64,000 nucleotides of DNA, from contig CP168152.1 in NCBI GenBank assembly GCA_041545745.1, positions 1,548,001-1,612,000 of the forward strand, given 5' to 3'. Position 1 is the stretch's first letter. Each line of letters opens with the position of its first letter. A model generated the notes under the pieces. That model ran no database searches. It was not told the origin of the DNA and was given only the letters and a program-made list of their open reading frames with translations. Below, in pieces: positions 52,142-61,070 of the stretch. This DNA is from Stenotrophomonas indicatrix. GTDB lineage: Bacteria > Pseudomonadota > Gammaproteobacteria > Xanthomonadales > Xanthomonadaceae. A program made the translations under genes and the position numbers.

Positions 52142-53286
52142 GTCTGACCGTCGGCATCCTCGGCGGCGGTCAGCTCGCCCGCATGATGGTCCTGGCCGGT
52201 GCGCCGCTGGGTCTGCGATTCGAACTGTACGATCCGGCAGCCGATGCCTGCAGCGGCCCGCTGGCGCCGCTCACCGTCGGTGCTTTCGACGATCGGCAGG
52301 CACTGGCGGATTTCGCCGCCAAGGTCGATGTGGTGACCTTCGATTTCGAGAACGTACCCGCTGACAGCGCGCAATGGCTGGCCGACCGCGTGCCGGTCTA
52401 TCCGCCGCCGTCGGCGTTGGCCGTGGCCCAGGACCGGTTGAGCGAGAAGACCCTGTTCCAGCAGCTGGGTATTCCGCTGCCGGCGTTCGCCGATATCCGC
52501 AGCCGCGAAGAACTGGCGGCCAAGGCGGCCGAATTCGGTCTGCCGTGCATCCTCAAGACCCGCCGCCTGGGCTACGACGGCAAGGGCCAGTTCCGTCTGC
52601 GCAGCGAAGCGGACATCGATGCGGCTTGGCAGGCGCTGGGTGCGCAGGTCGAGCGCACCGGCCTGATCCTCGAGGGTTTTGTCGCCTTCCAGCGCGAAGT
52701 CAGCGTGGTAGCCGTGCGCGGCCGCGATGGCAGCTTCCAGGCCTGGCCGGTCACCGGCAACTGGCATGTCGACGGCGTGCTGTCGGCCAGCGTGGCACCG
52801 GCGGTGCTGTCCGCTGCCGAGCACGAAGCGGCGATCGGCTATGCCCAGCGTGTCGCCGAACACCTGCAGTACGTGGGTGTGTTCGCGCTGGAGCTGTTCT
52901 GCCGCGACGGTGAACTGCTGGCCAACGAGATGGCGCCGCGTGTGCACAACTCCGGTCACTGGACCATCGAAGGCAGCGAAACCTCGCAGTTCGAGAACCA
53001 CCTGCGTGCGGTGCTCGGCCTGCCGCTGGGCAGTACCCGCATGCTTGGCCATGCCTGCATGCTGAACTGGCTCGGGGCGATGCCTGACCCGAGGCCGGTG
53101 CTGCAGCAGGCCAGCGGCCATTGGCACGATTACGGCAAGGAATCGCGTGACGGCCGCAAGGTTGGTCACGCGACGCTGCGTGACGATGATGCCGGGGCGC
53201 TGGCCGATGCGTTGGTGCAGGTCGGTCTGGAACTGGACCGCCAGGCCCAGGTGGCCCCGGCCGTGCACGCGCTGCGCAACGGCTGA
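52138..53286 (+). CDS. purK: N5-carboxyaminoimidazole ribonucleotide synthase
   Basis: 382-aa ATP-grasp enzyme that makes N5-CAIR from AIR, bicarbonate and ATP, the partner of PurE. Visible features: [40 protein letters not shown], the ATP-grasp [19 protein letters not shown], and the metal-site [17 protein letters not shown]. Ends shortly before a block of tandem GTAG palindromes. Confidence 0.95.
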   Translation: MSLTVGILGGGQLARMMVLAGAPLGLRFELYDPAADACSGPLAPLTVGAFDDRQALADFAAKVDVVTFDFENVPADSAQWLADRVPVYPPPSALAVAQDRLSEKTLFQQLGIPLPAFADIRSREELAAKAAEFGLPCILKTRRLGYDGKGQFRLRSEADIDAAWQALGAQVERTGLILEGFVAFQREVSVVAVRGRDGSFQAWPVTGNWHVDGVLSASVAPAVLSAAEHEAAIGYAQRVAEHLQYVGVFALELFCRDGELLANEMAPRVHNSGHWTIEGSETSQFENHLRAVLGLPLGSTRMLGHACMLNWLGAMPDPRPVLQQASGHWHDYGKESRDGRKVGHATLRDDDAGALADALVQVGLELDRQAQVAPAVHALRNG

Positions 53287-53290
53287 CCAA

Positions 53291-53460
53291 GGTGATGCCG
53301 GCCGTCGGCCGGCAGACGTCGCTGATCTTGGTAGTGCCGGCCGCTGGCCGGCAAACGTTGCCGATCTTGGTAGTGCCGGCCGCTGGCCGGCAATGCCCAC
53401 CAAGTCGTGGGCATCTACCAAGGCAGGCCCACCAAAAGGTGGGCCGCCGCCACGGCGTAG
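53291..53460. repeat. Block of tandem GTAG palindromes after purK
   Basis: At least three related units in a row: a variant at 53291 (GTGATGCCGGCCGTCGGCCG), then full GTAGTGCCGGCCGCTGGCCG units at 53331 and 53370, about 40 bp apart. They are followed by unlike palindromes GCCCACCAAGTCGTGGGC and GCCCACCAAAAGGTGGGC (up to about 53450). The repeat is not a CRISPR: the units are inverted repeats and the spacing is variable in sequence. Confidence 0.75.
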
Positions 53461-53507
53461 CGTGATACCGGCAGCGCCGGCTCATGCCCGGCGGATGCCC
53501 GTCCGTC

Positions 53508-54086
53508 TCAGCGCAGCTGGCTCTCGGCGAACTCCCAGTTCACCAGTTGCCAGAATGCTTCCAGATAGCGTGCACGATCATTCTGGTAGTCGGTGTAGTA
53601 CGCGTGCTCCCAGACATCGCAGCACAGCAGCGGCGTGCTGTCGCCGGTCAGAGGCGTGCCAGCATTGCGCGTCGCCTGCAGGCCGAGCTGCCCACCCGGG
53701 TGCTGTACCAGCCACACCCAGCCGGAGCCGAACAGGCCAAGCGCGGTTCGACTGAATTCTTCGCGCAGACGCTGGCCGTCGCCGAACTGGCGCTTGACCA
53801 GCTCGCCCAGGCGACCCTGCGGCTCGCCACCGCCGCGCGGGCGCAGGCATTGCCAGTAGAAGCCGTGGTTCCAAGCCTGGGCGGCGGCATCGAACAGCGC
53901 GCCCTGGGCGTGGCGGACGATGTCCTCCAGCGTGGCTTCTTCCCATTCGGTGCCGACAATGGCGGCATTGACCGCATCGACGTAGGCGCGATGGTGGCGA
54001 CCGTGATGGAGTTCCACGGTCTGTGCCGACAGGTGCGGCTGCAGGGACGAGGGCAGGTAGGGCAGGGCGGGCAATTCGACGGGCAT
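53508..54086 (-). CDS. sodB: Iron/manganese superoxide dismutase (Fe-type)
   Basis: 192-aa superoxide dismutase. Metal ligands: His27 in VELHHGRHH, His in AWNHGFYWQCL, Asp and His in CDVWEHAYYTDYQN. NAGTPLTGDSTPLLCCDVWEHAYY and the AWNHGFYWQCL context match Fe-type enzymes, but Fe/Mn specificity should not be taken as settled. No signal peptide. Start ATG at 54086. Confidence 0.9.
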   Translation of the reverse strand: MPVELPALPYLPSSLQPHLSAQTVELHHGRHHRAYVDAVNAAIVGTEWEEATLEDIVRHAQGALFDAAAQAWNHGFYWQCLRPRGGGEPQGRLGELVKRQFGDGQRLREEFSRTALGLFGSGWVWLVQHPGGQLGLQATRNAGTPLTGDSTPLLCCDVWEHAYYTDYQNDRARYLEAFWQLVNWEFAESQLR

Positions 54087-54205
54087 GGACAGGTTCGTGG
54101 CCAGGGGGCGGCGGCAGCCGGTACCATCGGCTTACAATGGGGGCTACCGTGGGCAGTCTAGCCGACCACCACGGTTGGTTTGTCCAGCGAAGCAAGGAGT
54201 GAGGT

Positions 54206-54526
54206 GTGGCGGTAATGCAGCAAATCCAGGCCGAGGTGGATCGTTACCCGCTCGTGCTGTTCATGAAGGGCACCCCGCAATACCCCATGTGCGGCTATTC
54301 CAGCCGCGCCGTGCAGGCCTTGATGGCCGCGGGCGCCGCGTCGCTGCGCACGGTCAATGTGCTGGAAGAGCCCGAGATCCGCGCCAACCTGCCGCGCTTC
54401 TCCAATCTGCCCACCTTCCCGCAGTTGTTCATCAACGGTGAGTTGATCGGCGGCTGTGACATCGTCATGGAACTGTTCGAAGCCGGCGAGCTCAAGCGCA
54501 TCGTCGAAGAGGCTGCGCAGGGATGA
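54206..54526 (+). CDS. grxD: Monothiol glutaredoxin (Grx4/GrxD family)
   Basis: 106-aa monothiol glutaredoxin that carries [2Fe-2S] clusters with glutathione. The active site is CGYS (Cys29) in FMKGTPQYPMCGYSSRAV, with TFPQLFINGELIGGCDIVME for glutathione and partner binding. A GTG start at 54206 lies near AAGGAGTGAGG; the ATG at 54215 is an alternative. Its stop overlaps the SDR start as ATGA. Confidence 0.92.
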   Translation: MAVMQQIQAEVDRYPLVLFMKGTPQYPMCGYSSRAVQALMAAGAASLRTVNVLEEPEIRANLPRFSNLPTFPQLFINGELIGGCDIVMELFEAGELKRIVEEAAQG

Positions 54527-55320
54527 GCGCCTGGCCATCGACGTCACCGGCAGACGGGGCGCTCGATGGCCGCCCGTTGCAGGGTCGCGTGGTGCTCGTT
54601 GCCGGTGCCGGTGGTGGGCTGGGGAGTGCCGCCGCTGTTGCTGCCGCCGAGGCGGGAGCGACCGTGGTCCTGTTGGGGCGCAAGCCACGCCGGCTGGACC
54701 GGGTCTATGCCCAGGTGCAGGCGGTCGGGCCGGAACCCCTGTTGTACCCGTTGGACCTTGAAGGTGCAGGTCCTGACGACTATGCCGAGCTGGCCCAGGC
54801 CGTGGCGCAGGAGCTGGGACGGCTTGATGGCCTGCTGGTCTGTGCAGCGCACTTTCCCGGCCTGACCCCGTTCGAGCTGGCCGACCCGGCCAGTTTCGCC
54901 CGCGCCGTGCACGTTACCCTGACCGCTCCGGCCTGGCTGGCCCAGGCCTGCCTGCCGTTGCTGCGGCAGCGTGAAGACGCGGCGCTGGTGTTCACCGTGG
55001 ATGCCGTGGAGCGGGTGGGGCAGGCTTACTGGGGCGGCTACGGCGCCGCCCAGCATGGCCTGCGCGGGCTGATCGGCAGCCTGCATGACGAGCTGGCCCG
55101 CAGCCCGGTGCGGGTAAGTGGCCTTTACCCCGGCCCCTTGCGTACCGCCCTGCGGGCGCGGGCCTATTCGATCGACCAAGACCCGGCCGCACGTGGCCCG
55201 GAGGCCGCCGCTGCAGCGGCCGTGACCCTGTTGTCCGCCGCTGGACAGGCGTGGCGGGGGCAGGTGCTCGATGCGGGCAATCCGCCATCGATGAGTGAAG
55301 ACGTTCGTAAAGCGGAATGA
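54523..55320 (+). CDS. SDR-fold protein (YciK-like) lacking the catalytic Ser and Lys
   Basis: 265-aa Rossmann-fold protein of the short-chain dehydrogenase/reductase superfamily, closest in pattern to YciK. The nucleotide-binding VLVAGAGGGLGSAA and the strand LVCAAHFPGL in place of the usual NNAG are visible. The catalytic Tyr is present in GGYGAAQHG (Tyr173), but the Lys four residues on is Gln (Gln177), and the Ser of the SSSVG-type strand reads VDAVERVG. NADP-dependent reductase activity is therefore doubtful. Coupled to grxD by ATGA. Confidence 0.8.
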   Translation: MSAWPSTSPADGALDGRPLQGRVVLVAGAGGGLGSAAAVAAAEAGATVVLLGRKPRRLDRVYAQVQAVGPEPLLYPLDLEGAGPDDYAELAQAVAQELGRLDGLLVCAAHFPGLTPFELADPASFARAVHVTLTAPAWLAQACLPLLRQREDAALVFTVDAVERVGQAYWGGYGAAQHGLRGLIGSLHDELARSPVRVSGLYPGPLRTALRARAYSIDQDPAARGPEAAAAAAVTLLSAAGQAWRGQVLDAGNPPSMSEDVRKAE

Positions 55321-55528
55321 AGATCCCGTCACGATAGCGTTGCGATCCGGTGCCGTTTGTCGCACAACCGTCACATTGAAAGCGTAGCGTGTTAATCTAG
55401 TGTTAACCGTTGCGGCAGCTGCCGTTCACGGTAGGGAACCCCAGATAAATGTCCGAACAGCCGCCCGCAAGGCTGCTTGGATGCGCTTTTTTTCCGCCAT
55501 CGCCAACTCGCATCGAGGCTACCGAACA

Positions 55529-58500
55529 ATGACTCACCCATTCCGGATGTCCAAGCTCACCCTTGGTCTCGTGGCTGCGCTCGCCGCCGCTCCCGCCTTC
55601 GCCCAGAGCACCTCTGCCGGTGTCGGCGGCCAGGTCGTGTCCCGTGCCGGCCAGCCCGTCGCCGGTGCTGAAGTCACCATCACCCACACCGAGTCGGGCA
55701 CCGTTTCGCGTGCGACCACCGATGCGGCGGGTCGTTACAACGCGCGCGGCCTGCGCGTGGGTGGTCCGTACTCGATCACCATCACCAAGTCCGGTGAAGG
55801 CACCAAGACCGAAGATGGCGTCTACCTGGGCGTGAACCAGACCGGCACCATCAATGCCACCCTGGCCGGCGACCTCGCCGCGACCAACCTGGACACCGTG
55901 CAGGTCACCGCTGTCGGCGGCGGCTCGGAAGTGTTCAGCGCCACCAAGATGGGTTCGGGCACCAACATCAGCCAGCAGCAGATCGAAGTTGCGCCGTCCA
56001 TCGGCGGCAACATCCAGGATCTGATGCGTCTGGATCCGCGCGTGACCTTCATCGATCGCGCCTCGGGCTCGATCTCGGCCGGCGGCCAGAACCCGCGTTT
56101 CAACTCGATCAACATCGACGGCGTCTCGGCCAGCGACACCTTCGGTCTGGAAGGCAACAACATGCCGACCCGCCGCCAGCCGGTCGCGATGGAAGCCATC
56201 GAAGCGCTGGACATCAACCTGTCCAACTACGACGTCAGCATCGCTGCCGCCGCCGGTGCCACCGTCAACGCGGTGACGAAGTCGGGTACCAATGAATTCC
56301 ACGGTTCGGTGTACGGCACCTACCGTGACGGCGACTGGTTCGGTGACAACCCGGAAGGCCAGCCGTTCAAGGGCTTCACCAAGGAAGAAACCTACGGCAT
56401 GACCTTGGGCGGTCCGATTATCAAGGACAAGCTGTTCTTCTTCGCCAACTACGAAAAGTTCAAGCAGGCCGCGCCGGGCGCCGACCTGAGTGGCACCGCG
56501 CTGGGCAAGGCCAACGCGCAGTTCACCATGGCCGACGTGACCCGCGCGCAGCAGATCGCGCAGGGCTACGGCATCAACGCCGGTGGCCTGGAAAGCAACG
56601 GCGACACGGAGATGGAAGAGTACGCGCTGAAGCTGGACTGGAACATCAGCGAAAACCACCGTGCCAACATCCGTTACAGCAAGATCGACCAGAGCAAGCT
56701 GCGCATCAACGGCATGACCACCAGCTCTGCCTCGCTGAGCTCGTACTGGTACCAGCATGACAAGACCAACGAGAGCTACGTCGCCCAGCTGTTCAGCGAC
56801 TGGACCTCGAACTTCTCGACCGAACTGAAGGCCTCGTACCGCGAGTACTCGGCGATCCGCAACGTGTCCACCGATGCGCCGAGCATCCGCATCTTCTTCG
56901 GCGGCAACCAGGGTTCGCCGTCGGGTGACTCGCTGTACCTGGGTACCGAAGTCAACTCGCAGAACAACATCCTGGAAACCAAGGCGTGGAACTACTACGC
57001 CGCCGGTACCTGGACCCTGGGCAACCACGATGTCAAGTTCGGTGCGTCGTACGACACCAACGACATCTACAACTACTTCGGCGCCAACTCGTGGGGTGCC
57101 TACACCTTCTACGGTCTGGACAACTTCGCCGCTGGCCGCTGGAGCAGCTACAACTACAACCCGGAGCGCACCCCGGGCTCGATTCCGGCTGACTACAAGT
57201 TCAGCAACCTGGCCCTGTTCGTGCAGGACACCTGGTATGTCAACAACAATCTGACCCTGACCCTGGGCGTGCGTGGCGACCGTGCTGACACCAGCCCGGC
57301 CCCGGCTTACAACGCTGCAGCGTCGACGTTCTTCGGTCGCAACAACAGCGATGTGCTGAGCAACAAGTTCCTGATCCAGCCGCGCTTCGGTTTCAACTAC
57401 ACCTTCGACAGCGAGCGCCCGACCCAGCTGCGCGGTGGCGTGGGCCTGTTCCAGGGTGATGCCCCGCAGGTGTGGCTGAGCAACAGCTATTCGGCGACCG
57501 GCTTCAACAACTCGGTCTACGCGTACACCTCCAACAACCCGGCGCTGCCGTTCAACCCGAACAAGGACAGCCAGCCGGTCCCGACCACCCCGGGCTCGAA
57601 CCGTCAGAACGTCAACTTCGTCGGCAGCGACTTCAACATGCCGTCGGTGTACAAGGCCAACCTGGCCTTCGACCATGAGACCCCGTGGTACGGCATCGTG
57701 GCTTCGGCCGAGCTGCTGGTCACCAAGGTCAAGGACGCGCTGTACTACAAGAACCTGAACCTGGGTCCGGTGCAGCAGCTGGGTCCGGACGGCCGTGCGC
57801 TCTACTACGCAGCGGCACGCAACGGCAACCTCTGGACCAATAACGACGCACGCGCCGGGCGTAATGGTGCCTACGACTCGGTGTACGAAATCGCCAACAC
57901 CGACAAGGGCCGTACCTCGCAGTTCACCGTGTCGTTGAGCAAGCCGTGGTCGGAAGCCAGCGACTGGTCCTGGAACATCGGCTACACCTACACCGACGCC
58001 ACCGAAGTGGGCTCGCTGACCAGCTCCACTGCCAGCTCGGGCTGGGGCTACCAGTACGCCTTCAACGCCAACAGCGAAACCGAGAACACCTCGCGCTACG
58101 AGATCCGCGACCGCCTGTCGGGCTCGCTGAACTGGAAGCACAAGTTCTTCGGCGACTACGAAACCAAGGTGGGCCTGGTGTACGAAGGCCGTAGCGGCCG
58201 TCCGTACAGCTACGTCTACGTCAACGACGCCAACGGCGACAGCCGTAGTGCGAACGACCTGTTCTACGTGCCGAACCGGGGCGATGTGCTGTTCGGTGAC
58301 ATCAACAAGGACACCGGTCGGTTCACCGCCAACCCGGAAATGGAGAAGTCGTTCTACGAGTGGCTGGCCGCCAACCCGCAGCTGGCCAAGTATGCGGGTA
58401 GCTACGCTCCGGCCAACCAGTTCCGTACCGGCTGGATCAACACCTTCGACATCCGTATCAGCCAGCAGCTGCCGGGCTTCATGAAGGGTCACAAGTCGGA

Positions 58501-58738
58501 AGTGTGGCTGGACATCCAGAACGTCGGCAACATGCTGAACAAGAAGTGGGGCAACATCTACGACTACGGCTTCTTTGCCGATGCGCGTGTGGCCACCCTG
58601 CAGGGCATGAAGGACGGCAAGTACGTGTACAACTTCCGCGGCGCTGACCTGCCGGCGGTGGCAAACAATGACGCAGACGGCTTTGACGTCGGTGTGTCGC
58701 AGTGGTCGCTGCAGCTGGGCTTCCGCTACCAGTTCTGA
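55529..58738 (+). CDS. Oar-like TonB-dependent outer-membrane receptor
   Basis: 1069-aa receptor with signal peptide (LTLGLVAALAAAPAFAQ), an N-terminal carboxypeptidase-regulatory-like domain (VVSRAGQPVAGAEVTITHTE, ATTDAAGRYNARGL), a plug (DTVQVTAVGGGSEVFSATKM, NPRFNSINIDGVSAS) and a long beta-barrel ending in the outer-membrane signature LQLGFRYQF. It matches the Oar group, which is large in Xanthomonadaceae; ligands are mostly unknown. The start ATG at 55529 gives a compact signal peptide; the longer frame to 55400 lies in the leader. A strong terminator hairpin follows. Confidence 0.9.
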   Translation: MTHPFRMSKLTLGLVAALAAAPAFAQSTSAGVGGQVVSRAGQPVAGAEVTITHTESGTVSRATTDAAGRYNARGLRVGGPYSITITKSGEGTKTEDGVYLGVNQTGTINATLAGDLAATNLDTVQVTAVGGGSEVFSATKMGSGTNISQQQIEVAPSIGGNIQDLMRLDPRVTFIDRASGSISAGGQNPRFNSINIDGVSASDTFGLEGNNMPTRRQPVAMEAIEALDINLSNYDVSIAAAAGATVNAVTKSGTNEFHGSVYGTYRDGDWFGDNPEGQPFKGFTKEETYGMTLGGPIIKDKLFFFANYEKFKQAAPGADLSGTALGKANAQFTMADVTRAQQIAQGYGINAGGLESNGDTEMEEYALKLDWNISENHRANIRYSKIDQSKLRINGMTTSSASLSSYWYQHDKTNESYVAQLFSDWTSNFSTELKASYREYSAIRNVSTDAPSIRIFFGGNQGSPSGDSLYLGTEVNSQNNILETKAWNYYAAGTWTLGNHDVKFGASYDTNDIYNYFGANSWGAYTFYGLDNFAAGRWSSYNYNPERTPGSIPADYKFSNLALFVQDTWYVNNNLTLTLGVRGDRADTSPAPAYNAAASTFFGRNNSDVLSNKFLIQPRFGFNYTFDSERPTQLRGGVGLFQGDAPQVWLSNSYSATGFNNSVYAYTSNNPALPFNPNKDSQPVPTTPGSNRQNVNFVGSDFNMPSVYKANLAFDHETPWYGIVASAELLVTKVKDALYYKNLNLGPVQQLGPDGRALYYAAARNGNLWTNNDARAGRNGAYDSVYEIANTDKGRTSQFTVSLSKPWSEASDWSWNIGYTYTDATEVGSLTSSTASSGWGYQYAFNANSETENTSRYEIRDRLSGSLNWKHKFFGDYETKVGLVYEGRSGRPYSYVYVNDANGDSRSANDLFYVPNRGDVLFGDINKDTGRFTANPEMEKSFYEWLAANPQLAKYAGSYAPANQFRTGWINTFDIRISQQLPGFMKGHKSEVWLDIQNVGNMLNKKWGNIYDYGFFADARVATLQGMKDGKYVYNFRGADLPAVANNDADGFDVGVSQWSLQLGFRYQF

Positions 58739-58763
58739 TGAACTGACGTAGCAACAGCTGTGC

Positions 58764-58798
58764 ACGGAAACGGCCGGGGAAACCCGGCCGTTTTCCGT
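58764..58798. terminator. Terminator hairpin after the TonB receptor gene
   Basis: ACGGAAACGGCCGGG, GAAA loop, CCCGGCCGTTTTCCGT, about 15 bp of stem with one extra T, 25 bp beyond the stop. The arms are rich in A before and T after the GC core, so it may work in both directions. Confidence 0.75.
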
Positions 58799-58812
58799 TC
58801 AGGCGAAAGTCC

Positions 58813-58841
58813 TTGCGAGGGTGCCTGCATCGGCGTAGCAT
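58813..58841 (+). promoter_or_regulatory. Candidate promoter of the putative small RNA
   Basis: TTGCGA (58813) and TAGCAT (58836) with a 17-bp spacer; each hexamer matches the sigma-70 consensus at 4 of 6 positions. It points at the structured RNA candidate beginning near 58848. Confidence 0.35.
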
Positions 58842-58847
58842 CCAGAC

Positions 58848-58942
58848 ACGTGCGCGGCGCAGATGCCGCCGATGCGGTCCCGAAGCGGCGAACGCGGGAC
58901 GCACCTATCCAACGGTCGGGCTTCCCGGCCGTTTTGCTTTTT
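58848..58942 (+). ncRNA. Putative structured small RNA with intrinsic terminator
   Basis: A stretch without credible coding sequence between the receptor terminator and ppnN. From a predicted start near 58848 it can fold into an outer pair GTGC/GCAC (58850-53 with 58901-04), a hairpin CGGC-loop-GCCG (58855-58868), a stem GTCCC/GGGAC (58877-81 with 58896-900), then a terminator CGGTCGGG-CTT-CCCGGCCG followed by TTTTGCTTTTT (58913-58942). I do not recognise it as a known Rfam family. Alternatively it is only the ppnN leader. Confidence 0.4.
58913..58942 (+). terminator. Intrinsic terminator before ppnN
   Basis: CGGTCGGG, loop CTT, CCCGGCCG (one G-T pair), then TTTTGCTTTTT: GC stem plus T-run, a typical intrinsic terminator 45 bp before the ppnN start. 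It has no coding gene directly upstream. Confidence 0.65.
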
Positions 58943-58986
58943 AAGGGGGCGGCAGTACAGTCGGACACCTTAAAGGAAGCAGAAAA

Positions 58987-60381
58987 GTGGATATGACAAC
59001 GAACGAAAAGGCAGCGCGGACGCTGCCGGTGCAGGACGCGCGGATCTACCCGCGTGGTGGCCTGGATGTGCTGTCGCGGGCCGAGGTTGCGCGCCTGCGC
59101 GATGCCTCCAGCGGTGGCATGCACGAGCTCCTGCGCCGCTGCGCGCTGGCCGTGCTGACCAGTGGCAGTGCTTCCGATGATCCGCGCGCGGCGCGCGATC
59201 TTTACCCCGATTTTGATATCCAGGTCGCACAGCAGGATCGTGGCGTGCGCATCGACCTGGCCAATGCGCCGGCGATGGCGTTCGTCGATGGCGAGATCAT
59301 CCGTGGTGTGGCCGAGCTGCTGTTCGCGGTGGTCCGCGACCTGGCCTACATGGCCATTGAGATGGGCCCGGCCTACGCGGCCGAGCTGGAATCGTCCGAG
59401 GGCATCACCAATGCGGTGTTCGGGCTGCTGCGCAACGCGCGCATCCTCAACCCGGGTGACCCGAACCTGGTGGTCTGCTGGGGCGGTCACTCGATCTCGC
59501 GCGACGAGTACCTGTATACCAAGCAGGTCGGTTACGAGCTGGGCCTGCGTGGCCTGGACATCTGCACCGGCTGCGGCCCGGGCGCAATGAAGGGTCCGAT
59601 GAAGGGTGCGACCATCGCCCATGCCAAGCAGCGCCGTACGGTGACGCGCTACATCGGCCTGACCGAGCCGGGCATCATCGCCGCCGAGTCGCCGAACCCG
59701 ATCGTCAACCACCTGGTGATCATGCCGGACATCGAGAAGCGCCTTGAGGCCTTCGTCCGCATTGGCCACGGCATCATCGTGTTCGCCGGTGGCGTGGGTA
59801 CCGCTGAGGAGATCCTGTACCTGCTCGGCATCCTGCTGCGCGAAGAGAACAAGGACCTGCCGTTCCCGCTAATCCTGACCGGTCCGACCGTGGCCGCGCC
59901 GTATTTCGAGCAGATCGACCGCTTCATCCGCCTGACCCTGGGCGACGCCGCGGCCGAGCGCTACGAAATCGTCATCGGCGATCCGGTGGCGGTGGCCAAG
60001 AAGATGTCGGCCGGCATCAAGCGCGTGCGTGAGCACCGCCTGGCGCAGAAGGATTCGTTCTTCTTCAACTGGTCCATCGAGATTCCGTGGGAATACCAGC
60101 AGCCGTTCGTGCCGACGCACGAAGCGATGGCGGCGCTGGATCTGCATCACGGGCGTGCACCGCATGCGCTGGCAGCCGACCTGCGCCGGGCGTTCTCGGG
60201 CATCGTCGCTGGCAACGTGAAGGAGGACGGCATGCGCCGCATCGAGGAGTTCGGGCCGTTCCAGATCCATGGCGACCCCGACATGATGCAGGCCCTGGAC
60301 GCGCTGCTGCGTGCCTTCGTCGAGCAGCGCCGGATGAAGATCTCCGGCGAGTACCAGCCCTGCTACCAGGTACTGGCGTAA
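58987..60381 (+). CDS. ppnN: Pyrimidine/purine nucleotide 5'-monophosphate nucleosidase
   Basis: 464-aa LOG/TIGR00730-fold enzyme of the PpnN (YgdH) type, which splits nucleoside monophosphates to base and ribose 5-phosphate and in E. coli is regulated by (p)ppGpp. GGHSISRDEYLYTKQVGYEL, LDICTGCGPGAMKGPMKGA and the FAGGVGTAEEILYLLG active-site loop are visible, flanked by the N- and C-terminal PpnN-specific domains. Length matches E. coli PpnN (454). Start GTG at 58987 follows AAGGAAG by seven bases; ATG at 58993 is an alternative. Confidence 0.9.
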   Translation: MDMTTNEKAARTLPVQDARIYPRGGLDVLSRAEVARLRDASSGGMHELLRRCALAVLTSGSASDDPRAARDLYPDFDIQVAQQDRGVRIDLANAPAMAFVDGEIIRGVAELLFAVVRDLAYMAIEMGPAYAAELESSEGITNAVFGLLRNARILNPGDPNLVVCWGGHSISRDEYLYTKQVGYELGLRGLDICTGCGPGAMKGPMKGATIAHAKQRRTVTRYIGLTEPGIIAAESPNPIVNHLVIMPDIEKRLEAFVRIGHGIIVFAGGVGTAEEILYLLGILLREENKDLPFPLILTGPTVAAPYFEQIDRFIRLTLGDAAAERYEIVIGDPVAVAKKMSAGIKRVREHRLAQKDSFFFNWSIEIPWEYQQPFVPTHEAMAALDLHHGRAPHALAADLRRAFSGIVAGNVKEDGMRRIEEFGPFQIHGDPDMMQALDALLRAFVEQRRMKISGEYQPCYQVLA

Positions 60382-60554
60382 GCCAGGCGAGGGCGGCTGG
60401 ACGGCGCGGCGGGGGGCGTGCCGGACCGGCCGGGGCAGGGCGGGTCGTCAAGCCTTTGACGCCCGTCGCCCGGATCTGACCGTTCATCCTGCCGCCGCTT
60501 GCCGGCGGCAGGCCGGTGCGCCATCGTGGCCACCAACACGCTGGGGAGCGTCCA

Positions 60555-61070
60555 ATGTCTTTGCGCCGGCAAAACGGCTTCACGTTGATTGAGCTGATGG
60601 TCACGCTGACCGTCTTCGTGATCCTGGCGTCGATCGCCTATCCGAGCTTCCGCGGCATGATTCGTTCGAACCGGCTGGCAACTGCCAACAACGAAGTGAT
60701 CGCGTTGACCAACCTCGCGCGCAGCGAGGCCATCCGCAACAACCATGGTGGTGGCCTCTGTGGCAGTACCGATGGCCAGGCCTGTGATGGTGAATGGTCA
60801 AAGGGGCTGCTGGCCTGGTCCGATCTCGATGCGGATGGCGTGCTGGGCAGCAATGACAGCGTGCTGCGCTTCTCCCTGGGCAACCCTCAGCTGAGCGTGG
60901 TCGGTCCCCCGGGTGCGACCATCGCCTTTGATGGCCGTGGCCGTCGCAAGGCCGCGGAAGATCAGACGTTGGTGCTGTCCCCGGCGTCCTGCAAGGCCGG
61001 CGAACAGCGCAGCACATTGACGATCAACAAGTCCGGCCAGGTCCGGGTGACCAAGGGAACCTGCTCATGA
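60555..61070 (+). CDS. fimT: Minor type IV pilin, FimT/FimU type
   Basis: 171-aa GspH/FimT-family minor pilin. A short leader ends at Gly8 before FTLIELMVTLTVFVILASIA, with Glu at mature position 5, for PilD cleavage. A globular C-terminal domain with two Cys pairs follows. Minor pilins prime type IV pilus assembly. The start ATG at 60555 has GGGGAGCG. First gene of a tightly coupled five-gene series; the PilV start overlaps its stop as ATGA. Confidence 0.88.
   Translation: MSLRRQNGFTLIELMVTLTVFVILASIAYPSFRGMIRSNRLATANNEVIALTNLARSEAIRNNHGGGLCGSTDGQACDGEWSKGLLAWSDLDADGVLGSNDSVLRFSLGNPQLSVVGPPGATIAFDGRGRRKAAEDQTLVLSPASCKAGEQRSTLTINKSGQVRVTKGTCS

Noticed and set aside
53291-53460. Possible CRISPR array
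   Set aside because: Units are palindromic GTAG elements; only two or three similar copies, no constant spacer length and no cas genes.
55403-58765. 1120-codon open frame antisense to the TonB-dependent receptor
   Set aside because: It mirrors the receptor gene codon by codon, has no ribosome-binding site or recognisable domain, and its Val/Arg/Ala/His-rich composition is the expected by-product of GC-rich third positions.
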